From Bacteroidota bacterium (GTDB lineage: Bacteria; Bacteroidota; Bacteroidia; Flavobacteriales_D; Sanyastnellaceae): a DNA stretch of 64,000 nucleotides. Location: the NCBI GenBank assembly GCA_027622975.1, contig JAQBVN010000005.1, positions 58,175 to 122,174 on the forward strand. Direction: 5' to 3'. A program made the translations under genes and the position numbers. Shown here piece after piece: positions 54,441 to 62,100 of the stretch (the first letter of the stretch is position 1; each line of letters opens with the position of its first letter). Below the pieces are notes generated by a model. The model had not been told where the DNA came from and did not search any database. It saw only the letters and a list, made by a program, of their open reading frames with translations.

Positions 54441-57400
54441 TCAAGGGGTCACCGTGATCAAGCATCGATCCACCCCTTGAAGCAGCACACCTCCTTCCTC
54501 GACGCCCGCGGTTCGTGGACATTGCCAGCGGACGGTGATCATGTGATTTCCCGGGCTAGCGGGTTGTTCGTTCGCCAGATCGCCGCGCCATGCCCAAGTT
54601 CCCAATCCAAGCCCCGTGGTCATGGTGGCGATGGGTTCCATCATGGCGTGATCTGCCTGCAGACGTTCGACCGGATGCACAAACCACTCCAGATGACAAA
54701 GAGCGTGAAGTGGGAGCGATACCTCTGCGAATACAAGGTCCTCACCCAGGCCAGGTTGAATGATGTAGGGAGAACAAGACAGCCGACTTTGTTTTCTCGG
54801 ATTTTCAACCTGATCAGGTAGGTTGTTGGTACGTCCAGGTGTGGATCCAATGTGTGCGGGGGTGCTGGTCCACAAATCGCTGTCGGGCAATCGACCCATT
54901 GAAATCCCATCATCTTCCGCGACCCATGGGCTGTGCTGTTCCCTTCCAAGGGTCACCACATCCTCCATTCCTCGATGCCTAAGTCGGAGTTCACGCTCCC
55001 CATGAAGCGAGGGAATGTCAGCGGGGATGCAGATGCCACTTCCATGCTGAACCCACATGGGACATGTCCCAAAACAAGAGGCCTTCTGGGGTGGGAGAAT
55101 CCAGTCGATGTCCGATGCAGGCGACTCAAATGAAGCAGGGTCTTCGTCTTCTGAAGAGGACCACACAAGGTCTCGTGTCATGACAGGGTTGGGATTGGGG
55201 TTCCAAACCTCCACAAATGGACAGAAATCCGTGACTGGGGATTGGAGCCATTCATTCCAATGCACCCTCATTCGATCGTCGAAAGTGTCCGTCGCCCATT
55301 CCAAACCCATGGTTCCGAGATGGGGTGGATCGTTGCTCGACATGGATTGGGGGCAGGACAGGGATGGCACGCTTTCGTGCTTGGGAAGGATCGGGTCTCC
55401 CGCGCTGTTGATTTGGATGGGAGAAGTCACTGCAGGCATGCCTCTGCATCGGGTCCACGACCATGACGTGGCAGGGGACCATAAGTGAGGCTGAAACAGT
55501 CCGGGATCTGTTCCTACAGCGGGGATGACAACCCATGCATTCTCAACGCACCCCCACAGGCCTGTAGGTGCCAAAGGGTGGGACGGCGGGCGGTCTACAT
55601 TGGGCCAAGGATCCTCTTCGTCCCACACCTCATCAACCCAACCGGGAGAGGACCCCAAAGGATGAGGACACGTTCGGGTGCTTTGGACCTGCATCTGCAC
55701 AGCGGAGTCATTCACGGCTCGGGAGGAGAACCATTCGACACTTCGGCCGCTTTCGGGGCCCGAGGACCTGTCGTGATCGCATGGAGAGTGAATGACCAGA
55801 GGCATCGCACGCTGCCAGGGATCTTCCAACTCAAGTTGCCCCCCTTGGTTGGGTAATTTTACCTCAGACCGCACTTCCCAAATCGGTGGGATGCGGTCCT
55901 GCCACGCTTCCCAATGCCACCCTTCAAAATGGGCCTTGGTTTCGGGAGACTGCACCAAACATTGTCCTGGAGCCCACGCAGATTGGCCCCATGCCAGCGT
56001 GTCATCTCGAAGGTGCATCCATTCGATGAATTCGGCCCCGATCGAGGGGTTGGCGTGCACTTCGGTCAGGACCAAATCCTCTCTGCGAGGTAGGGGGTGC
56101 ATTCTCCACATGGTATCCACCCTCAGGTTCCATTCTGGGTGCAAACACAAGGGTGTCGTGATTTGGATGTGGATGGTTCTCGATTGGCCTGTGGATTTGG
56201 GTGCGGCCAGTCGCCATGTTTGGTCTTCCCCTCGAACGGCCTGTAGAAGACTCCACGCGGATTGGTCCGAATCTCTCATGGCAACCCACACCTCTTTTCG
56301 ATTGTCCCATGGTGGGCTTGGAGACATCCACACAGAATCTCCAAACCAAGGCATCAGAGTCAAATTCCCGGTCAAGGGTTCTGGGGGTGCATGGGAGGTG
56401 CTTGCCGCTGAGAATCGTCCCGGCGACGCCCCCTCTTGGTCAGGCTTCCAATTGTCGGGATGGTCACAACCCTCGGGCTGTATGGCGGACAAACTGATGC
56501 CATCTTGAGACCCAGGGAGCCACCATGACCCCTCGTATGTCAGAGATTCCAAAACCACGTTTCCGCGCATGAGTGCAATTGATTCTCCATCATCTCGAAG
56601 TCCCGACCAGCTGGACACCTTGGCCACGTGAAACTCGGACTGTGCAGGGTCGTCCCACAAGCGCCATGGATCCAAATTGTCCACGAGTAGAAGGACTTCA
56701 CCGGGCAACCACAGTTTGTCGTTCCAAGGAACCAATGCGTGGTGTTCGCCTCCATCCCTGAGGACCAACGAAGAGACCTGGATGGCTAGGGAAGAGAGGT
56801 TGATCAACTCCAGGTAGGTGCTTTCGGGAGCGTGAGTGGCAGGTGTCGGGTCGGCCATGATTTCGGTGAAGGCGATTTGGCCCGGGAGAAGGAGTGACGT
56901 CCCCTCGGGCCACATGTGAATGTCGTGGCCCCCAAAGGAGAGTCGGGAGGGGTGTTCAGCTGGCAAGGGGCAGGGGAGCTGGACATCCCACACATTGTGG
57001 CATGCTGTCTGCCTCGGAATTACCGAGCTCATTCCCGAGCTCATTCCCGAGCCGTCTGCGGAACCCCCTCCCAAGTCCGTGCTCCCCGGCACCTCCGGGC
57101 ATCGAGGGCCTTGGGTCAAAGGGGGCAACACCAGGTTGGCCGGTTGAACAATCAAAGACAAGGCTGAGGGATGGGTGACAGCAGAAGAAGGGAGAGGTTC
57201 CACCAGGTTCACGCTTGCCTCGGCGTTGGACAACATGGAAGAATACAGCGGGGTTGTGACGGCCGTGTCAGGGTTTCCAGCACCCACGCGGACCCCAAAA
57301 CTCCAGGAGTCGAGGTTGCTCGATGTGCAGTCCACCCTCCATCCTACGCAAGGTGGGGCAAGGGCAGTCGAAGAAGGGGTTTGGGCCATCACTGTGTCAA

Positions 57401-58124
57401 CCAAGGCCTGCATTCGACCCTTGGCATCCACAGCCGAAGCTTGCCATTGTCCATTTGTCCCCCAGGTCATCCACCCCCCGAGTTCAAAGGGATGACCCCA
57501 TGAATGACAACCAGAGGCAACCTGCCATGCAACCATGTCGGGAGCCCAGCACATCAAGGGGTCGTCACTTCCCGTGGAGCCAGCTCCCATCCCTCCGTGT
57601 CCGTCCATCCAGCCAGACTGCGTGGACTCGGCAAGCATCCTTGCGGATTCGACAGGGTCGGGCGTTGGTGGCATTGCCCACATCCACTCGCTCCTGTTGG
57701 CTTGTGATCCCGAAACACCTTGTTGCCAATGCCACAATGCATGGAAGGCCGTTGGGTGGGAGGGGTTGCCTAAAGGTGGGTGGGGCGAGATGAGGGAGGA
57801 ACCATTCGTGTCTACCTCCGTGGGGCAGCCCCACACGACGTGCACACCAGGAATGGTTGCGTCAAGTTGCCAGCGCCCCATGGTGGCGACACCTTCGAAA
57901 TCGCTGTTGGGATGGTTGTGCCAAGTCCATTGACTTAGGTCGCCATGCCAAGCCATGCCGGGAGTGGTCTGGGAGTCTAGCGCCGATGTTTGGCCTCTGA
58001 CGGGAGCCCGCCACAGACCAGCAAAGCCGGCCAATACCAACACTTTGACCCCGAGAACCGAAGTCCCTCGACCCCTCCCACAGGCGGTTTCTCTCCCCCC
58101 TTTCCTCATCACACTCGTCATCAT
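54441..58124 (-). CDS. Giant secreted lamin-tail-domain protein
   Basis: About 1227 residues from ATG 58124 (in-frame ATGs at 58121 and 58109 are alternatives; the frame's first codon is a TTG). An N-terminal hydrophobic export signal (VLGVKVLVLAGFAGLW) precedes a chain rich in Trp, Pro, Ser, His and Met. Two lamin-tail (LTD)-type segments are visible: LPGQIAFTEIMADPTPATHAPESTYLELINLSS (about residue 420) and DLVLTEVHANPSIGAEFIEWMHL (about 690), each with an acidic E-x-x-x-N/H-P pattern. A 15-bp perfect tandem repeat (about 57025-57055) encodes SGMSSGMSS. No T9SS C-terminal domain is recognisable, although proteins of this type are usually cargo. Function unknown; it heads the DUF4271-hemD-rnpA-ctpA string. 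Confidence 0.75.
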   Translation of the reverse strand: MMTSVMRKGGRETACGRGRGTSVLGVKVLVLAGFAGLWRAPVRGQTSALDSQTTPGMAWHGDLSQWTWHNHPNSDFEGVATMGRWQLDATIPGVHVVWGCPTEVDTNGSSLISPHPPLGNPSHPTAFHALWHWQQGVSGSQANRSEWMWAMPPTPDPVESARMLAESTQSGWMDGHGGMGAGSTGSDDPLMCWAPDMVAWQVASGCHSWGHPFELGGWMTWGTNGQWQASAVDAKGRMQALVDTVMAQTPSSTALAPPCVGWRVDCTSSNLDSWSFGVRVGAGNPDTAVTTPLYSSMLSNAEASVNLVEPLPSSAVTHPSALSLIVQPANLVLPPLTQGPRCPEVPGSTDLGGGSADGSGMSSGMSSVIPRQTACHNVWDVQLPCPLPAEHPSRLSFGGHDIHMWPEGTSLLLPGQIAFTEIMADPTPATHAPESTYLELINLSSLAIQVSSLVLRDGGEHHALVPWNDKLWLPGEVLLLVDNLDPWRLWDDPAQSEFHVAKVSSWSGLRDDGESIALMRGNVVLESLTYEGSWWLPGSQDGISLSAIQPEGCDHPDNWKPDQEGASPGRFSAASTSHAPPEPLTGNLTLMPWFGDSVWMSPSPPWDNRKEVWVAMRDSDQSAWSLLQAVRGEDQTWRLAAPKSTGQSRTIHIQITTPLCLHPEWNLRVDTMWRMHPLPRREDLVLTEVHANPSIGAEFIEWMHLRDDTLAWGQSAWAPGQCLVQSPETKAHFEGWHWEAWQDRIPPIWEVRSEVKLPNQGGQLELEDPWQRAMPLVIHSPCDHDRSSGPESGRSVEWFSSRAVNDSAVQMQVQSTRTCPHPLGSSPGWVDEVWDEEDPWPNVDRPPSHPLAPTGLWGCVENAWVVIPAVGTDPGLFQPHLWSPATSWSWTRCRGMPAVTSPIQINSAGDPILPKHESVPSLSCPQSMSSNDPPHLGTMGLEWATDTFDDRMRVHWNEWLQSPVTDFCPFVEVWNPNPNPVMTRDLVWSSSEDEDPASFESPASDIDWILPPQKASCFGTCPMWVQHGSGICIPADIPSLHGERELRLRHRGMEDVVTLGREQHSPWVAEDDGISMGRLPDSDLWTSTPAHIGSTPGRTNNLPDQVENPRKQSRLSCSPYIIQPGLGEDLVFAEVSLPLHALCHLEWFVHPVERLQADHAMMEPIATMTTGLGLGTWAWRGDLANEQPASPGNHMITVRWQCPRTAGVEEGGVLLQGVDRCLITVTP

Positions 58125-58235
58125 GTGCAAACCTCGTATTTTCGCAGGGCTTGGGCATCTCCGGTTATCAATCCGAACAGGACGTCGACAAAGTGGTGAG
58201 ATTCCGAAGTTGAGAAACCCAAAAAATCAGTTGGC

Positions 58236-59246
58236 ATGGACAACACGGGAGGATTGAATGTGGCAGTCGTTGGGGCCACAGGCATGGTGGGAAGAACCAT
58301 GCTCCAGGTGCTGGAAGAACGAAATTTTCCGGTCGCAGAGCTGCTGCCCGTTGCCTCGGCTCGCTCCGTAGGTTCGACCGTTCAATTCAGGGGAGAGCCC
58401 GTGCCTGTCATTTCGCTCGAAGAAGCGGTGGATCGTGCCCCGGAAGTTGCCTTGTTCAGTGCCGGAGGAGACATCAGTTTGGCCTGGGCCCCTCGATTTG
58501 CCGCAGCAGGCACAACAGTGGTGGACAACAGCAGCGCTTGGCGCATGTCTGAGGCTCACAAATTGGTGGTGCCGGAAGTGAATGGCGACGTGTTGGGACC
58601 GGAAGACCTCGTCATTGCCAACCCCAACTGCACGACCATGCAATTGGTCATGGTGCTTAAGCCGTTGCACGATCGCTGGCGAATCACGCGGGGTGTGGTC
58701 AACACCTATCAAAGCGTGACAGGGACAGGGCAAGCCGCCGTGGCCCAATTGGAGGCCGAGCGCAGGGGTGAAGAGCCCAACATGGTGTACCCTCACCCGA
58801 TTGACAAGAATTGTTTGCCTCATTGTGACACCTTTCAAGAGAACGGCTACACGCGAGAGGAAATGAAGGTCCACCATGAAACCAAGAAAATCATGGGAGA
58901 CCCCACCATCCAGTTGTCGTGCACAGCGGTTCGGGTGCCTGTGGTGGGTGGGCACAGTGAGGCGGTATACATCGAGTTTGATGAAGATTTTGACTTGGCA
59001 GAAGTCCGCTCGACCCTCGAGGGATTTGAGGGCGTGGTGGTGCAAGATGATCCCGCCGCCTTGGTCTATCCAATGCCACGCCACGCCCATGGAAAGGATG
59101 ACGTTTTTGTAGGTCGAATCCGTCGCGATCTGGGAAATCCTCGAGGTCTGCACTTGTGGATTGTCGCAGACAACTTGCGCAAGGGAGCGGCCACCAACAC
59201 AGTGCAAATTGCCGAGCACTTGTGGAGGTCAGGTCGATGGTCTTGA
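58236..59246 (+). CDS. asd: Aspartate-semialdehyde dehydrogenase
   Basis: Makes aspartate semialdehyde from aspartyl phosphate for lysine/diaminopimelate, threonine and methionine synthesis. NAD(P)-binding GATGMVGR is at residues 13-20, catalytic C132 in NPNCTTMQLVM, and the substrate-binding YQSVTGTGQAAV, EVKVHHETKKI-type and RVPVVGGHSEAV segments follow. 336 residues, typical. It is divergent from the LTD protein gene across about 110 bp, in which no exact TAnnTTTG box was found. Confidence 0.96.
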   Translation: MDNTGGLNVAVVGATGMVGRTMLQVLEERNFPVAELLPVASARSVGSTVQFRGEPVPVISLEEAVDRAPEVALFSAGGDISLAWAPRFAAAGTTVVDNSSAWRMSEAHKLVVPEVNGDVLGPEDLVIANPNCTTMQLVMVLKPLHDRWRITRGVVNTYQSVTGTGQAAVAQLEAERRGEEPNMVYPHPIDKNCLPHCDTFQENGYTREEMKVHHETKKIMGDPTIQLSCTAVRVPVVGGHSEAVYIEFDEDFDLAEVRSTLEGFEGVVVQDDPAALVYPMPRHAHGKDDVFVGRIRRDLGNPRGLHLWIVADNLRKGAATNTVQIAEHLWRSGRWS

Positions 59247-59315
59247 GGGCGAGTTTCCGGAGGGTCTTGGCCAAAAAACCGGTCACTGGGTGAAACCATT
59301 TTCTACCCCCCTGCG

Positions 59316-59323
59316 TACTTTTG
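59316..59323 (+). promoter_or_regulatory. TAnnTTTG box of tRNA-Thr
   Basis: TACTTTTG, 32 bases before the tRNA 5' end. An exact consensus match, and since a tRNA has no start codon it independently supports this box as a promoter element in this genome. Confidence 0.6.
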
Positions 59324-59355
59324 CCGACCCACGACCGAACAGGAGTGGATTGTAG

Positions 59356-59431
<76 letters not shown>

Positions 59432-59453
59432 AGTTTTTATTCATCATTGACCC

Positions 59454-59479
59454 AAAGCCCCGCCCGCCCGCGGGGCTTT
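59454..59479 (+). terminator. Hairpin terminator after tRNA-Thr
   Basis: A perfect 10-bp stem, AAAGCCCCGC (59454-59463) with GCGGGGCTTT (59470-59479), and a 6-nt loop. Little T-run after it (GTCGTG), but A's before it on the other strand make it symmetrical. The remaining 220 bp up to 59700 contain no gene that I can support; a palindrome CTACGTAG lies at 59663-59670. Confidence 0.7.
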
Positions 59480-59699
59480 GTCGTGTGTAAGGGCGGCCAA
59501 TAGCCTGCCCTCGGCGGCTCAAAGCCAACCAAGACTTCACCCCACGGACACCCATTCCCAATCATTCGCTGAGAAGGTCACGATTGGAGGTGCCATGGGA
59601 AGTATTTGAACAATGAGGTATGGACAAAGGCCGTCCAATCGGAGTGAAGTCCACCTCTCCTTCTACGTAGTTGCGCCATGAAACCATTCAACCAACGCT

Positions 59700-60254
59700 A
59701 TGAAATACCTCGTTTTGGCAGCGTGCGCTGCCTTCCTTGGCCTGTCAGCCGCCGCCCAGCAAAATACCCACGCTGTGAAGGCCAACCCTCTTGGGTTTTT
59801 TGTCCAACAGTATCAATTGGGCTACGAGCATGCGCTGAATGATAACATCAGTGTTCAACTGTCCGCAGGTTTCATTGGTGGCACCACCGAAGCTTCGGAC
59901 TCATCGGGAGTCACCCTCGAATACAGCAAGACAGGATTCATTGCGGTTCCCGAGGTGCGATGGTTCCCAGGCGGAAGCGCGTGCGAAGGCTTTTACGTCG
60001 CTGCTTTGGGTCGATTCCGAAGTGTGACCACCTAGGACGACTTGGATGGTGTCTTGCTCAAACGAAGTGCCAACGGTGCGGCTGTGGTTCTTGGATACCA
60101 AAGAGCCACCGGAGGGTACATGTTGGATTTCTTCATTGGACCTCAGTACAAGTCTGTGAGTTCAGAAGGGGATTTGGCAGAGGTCTCCAATTTCTTCACC
60201 AGCGACAACCCCATGGGGGTGAGGCTTGGAGTCAACATCGGATATGGCTGGTGA
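59700..60254 (+). pseudogene. Outer-membrane beta-barrel protein gene interrupted by an amber codon
   Basis: One reading frame of 184 codons encodes a signal peptide (MKYLVLAACAAFLGLSAAAQ), AVKANPLGFFVQQYQLGYEHALNDNISVQLSAGF (small outer-membrane barrel, DUF3575-like), further amphipathic strands and a final aromatic residue (NIGYGW). Codon 112 is TAG (60033-60035), between FRSVTT and DDLDGVLLKRS. The sequence resumes in the same frame with barrel-like strands (AAVVLGYQ, YMLDFFIGPQYKSV, GVRLGVNIGYGW), so the stop breaks a gene that was otherwise intact. A sequencing error, recent nonsense mutation or rare readthrough would all fit. An intrinsic terminator follows. Confidence 0.8.
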
Positions 60255-60282
60255 CCCCTCCTTTCCTGCAATTGAAACCCCC

Positions 60283-60310
60283 AAGCCCTGCCTCAGCGCG
60301 GGGCTTTTTT
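60283..60310 (+). terminator. Intrinsic terminator after the interrupted barrel gene
   Basis: AAGCCC (60283-60288) pairs with GGGCTT (60301-60306), extended by three inner pairs with one T-G wobble (60289-60291 with 60298-60300), with a 6-nt loop, followed by T's to 60310. Confidence 0.85.
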
Positions 60311-60362
60311 GAACTTCAAATCGCGTCGATTTGGTCCTTGCGAAAGTGAGGTCCTTGGTCCA

Positions 60363-60370
60363 TATCTTTG
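60363..60370 (+). promoter_or_regulatory. TAnnTTTG box upstream of the T9SS-type protein at 60388
   Basis: TATCTTTG, 17 bases before the ATG at 60388, with TTG about 22 bp further upstream. Exact consensus. Confidence 0.55.
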
Positions 60371-60387
60371 GGAAAACTGACACTACG

Positions 60388-61398
60388 ATGAACCCCTTGA
60401 CCCGTGTTTTTAGCAATTCCGTAACCCTGTTGGGGACGTTGACTCTGTTGGTTTCGGCGGATCTTCAAGCCCAAACTCAGCCATGGCTCGGATTGATTCC
60501 TGTGGTGGAGCACACCGAAGGAGAATTGGCCGGCATGACCACCTATCGGTTGTACCTCTACACCCTCAACGCAGATGACTTCTTGTCCAGTTGTTCAGGA
60601 GATGACCAAAACCAATGGATTCTGACATCCACGGCTTCTCCAGCGTGGTACCAAAGTGCGGCTGCGACGACGGCCTTTGCCACAGACATCAATCCCGCGT
60701 TTTTCCCCACATTCCCTGAATTGATCTACGACAGTTGGTTGACCATCGGGGCTGAAGACAACACGGCCGCGGTAGACATCATTTCCGTAGCCGACCCGTC
60801 CTACAATGCCTTCACCGCATTTGAAAATGGGGAAAATGTTGTGGTCGACACTCCCGTGGGCAATGCGTGGTTTGTGCTCAACACACCGAGCAATGTAGAA
60901 GCCGTTGCCGGAGAGGATCTTCGAATTTTGGTGGCGCAATTGACAACGGCAGGGGAGATTGCCGGTCAAATCCAAGTGCAGTTGTTCTACAATGGCAGCA
61001 ACCAAAATGAATTCCGCGAGGTATTGCCCATCTTGAATGCTTGCAATGACCCGGAAGCCTTGAATTATGAGGAGGCATCCTTCAACACGGACGGATGTGT
61101 CTACCCAGAAGTTGACGGCGTTGTAGAATCTGTGACGTTGGAATCACTTGAGGTCTTTCCATTGCCCGCGTCATCGGAAGTGACCGTTCGTTTTCCCGAG
61201 GCGTCCAGCGGTGCATGCGTGTGGGGGTCAAGCGTGCTTCAAGCCCTCACATTGGGAGGTTCTTTGGCCCGGGAGTGGCCTGTGACTGGCCCCTTGATGA
61301 CCCTGGATATTTCGACTTTGCCTGCGGGTCACTACACACTGTCATGCCAACATGCAGCCGCCATCCGCTTCAAAGGAGCCTTGGTCGTCACCCGCTGA
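60388..61398 (+). CDS. T9SS-type secreted protein sharing the N-terminal domain of the 1-2399 protein
   Basis: A 336-residue exported protein. Signal peptide MNPLTRVFSNSVTLLGTLTLLVSADLQAQ, with the start at ATG 60388 chosen from two in-frame ATGs. Residues about 30-235 form a domain with GELAGMTTYRLYLYTL, DFLSSCSGDDQNQ, FPELIYDSWLTIGAED and AGEDLRILVAQLTTAGEIAGQIQVQLFYNG, which parallels the N-terminal domain of the protein at 1-2399 motif by motif. Then a CNDPEALNYEEASFNTDGCVYPE module of the same type as there, and a C-terminal region (FPLPASSEVTVRF, PAGHYTL, ending GALVVTR) that looks like a T9SS sorting domain. Function unknown. Confidence 0.82.
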   Translation: MNPLTRVFSNSVTLLGTLTLLVSADLQAQTQPWLGLIPVVEHTEGELAGMTTYRLYLYTLNADDFLSSCSGDDQNQWILTSTASPAWYQSAAATTAFATDINPAFFPTFPELIYDSWLTIGAEDNTAAVDIISVADPSYNAFTAFENGENVVVDTPVGNAWFVLNTPSNVEAVAGEDLRILVAQLTTAGEIAGQIQVQLFYNGSNQNEFREVLPILNACNDPEALNYEEASFNTDGCVYPEVDGVVESVTLESLEVFPLPASSEVTVRFPEASSGACVWGSSVLQALTLGGSLAREWPVTGPLMTLDISTLPAGHYTLSCQHAAAIRFKGALVVTR

Positions 61399-61427
61399 CC
61401 GAGCACTTGGGAAACATGGCCTTCAAA

Positions 61428-61480
61428 GGGCTTCGTCTTGAACGGGCTTCGTCTTGAACCTGTTTGGCTTTGAACGGGCT
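61428..61480. repeat. 16-bp tandem repeat between convergent genes
   Basis: GGGCTTCGTCTTGAAC is present twice without gap (61428-61443, 61444-61459), followed by a diverged third copy (61460-61475) and the start of a fourth (GGGCT). It lies between the 60388 gene and the nitroreductase gene. Confidence 0.85.
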
Positions 61481-61497
61481 CGGTTGAGACGTGTGAT

Positions 61498-62034
61498 TCA
61501 AAGGATGGGGTCGCCCACGTTGAAAACAATGGCTTCCGTGGACTTTCGTTGTTTGGCAGGGATTTGATGACCTACGGGAAGCCTTCCCACGGCGAGCAGC
61601 GATACTGGTAGGATGTGCCCAGGCAAGTTCAAACGCACCGCGCATTCTTTTCGATCAAAACCACCGGCTTGCATGCTCGCCAGCCCGGCCTCGGTGAACG
61701 CCAATTCCATGGCACCCACGGCCATCCCTACCCCGAGCAAGGCTGCGTGGTCAGTTTCACCAGTTTTTTCCAGCACCGTGCTCGCCAAGACGGCAATGAT
61801 TGCACCAGCATCGGCCATCCAAGATTGGTTGGCTGTCACGGCCGTTTGGAGCATTGCTTCAAACCCAGGTTCTCCTCTCAACCCTACGACAAAGCGCCAC
61901 GGCTGGTTGTTGTAGGACGAACTGCTGAGGCGCGCCACCTCAAACGCTTCCGCGAGGTCGTTCCGCGTCAGGGCCGATCCGTCAAAAGCTCGCGGGCTGT
62001 GGCGCATTTGAGCGAGTTTCAGGAGAATGCTCAT
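61498..62034 (-). CDS. Nitroreductase family protein
   Basis: A 178-residue FMN-dependent oxidoreductase of the small nitroreductase type. RHSPRAFDGSALTRNDLAEAFEVARLSSSSYNNQPWRFVV (about residues 11-50) holds the FMN-binding Arg/Ser and the conserved NxQPWRF. GVGMAVGAMELAFTEAGLASMQAGGFD and LPVSLLAVGRLP are the central and C-terminal family motifs. It would reduce quinones, nitro compounds or similar acceptors with NAD(P)H; substrate unknown. Unlike the protein at 14041 it lacks the IYD lid triad. It stands alone, upstream 66 bp from metG. Confidence 0.88.
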   Translation of the reverse strand: MSILLKLAQMRHSPRAFDGSALTRNDLAEAFEVARLSSSSYNNQPWRFVVGLRGEPGFEAMLQTAVTANQSWMADAGAIIAVLASTVLEKTGETDHAALLGVGMAVGAMELAFTEAGLASMQAGGFDRKECAVRLNLPGHILPVSLLAVGRLPVGHQIPAKQRKSTEAIVFNVGDPIL

Positions 62035-62100
62035 GGGCGTTTCAACAACCGCACGTTCTTAGATGTTCAGAGATGAGAGGGGATTGAACGAGGGGTTGAA

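Noticed and set aside
60042..60254. A separate small gene after the amber codon
   Set aside because: It is in the same frame as the upstream barrel gene and continues its beta-strands to a barrel end; the interrupted-gene reading is simpler.
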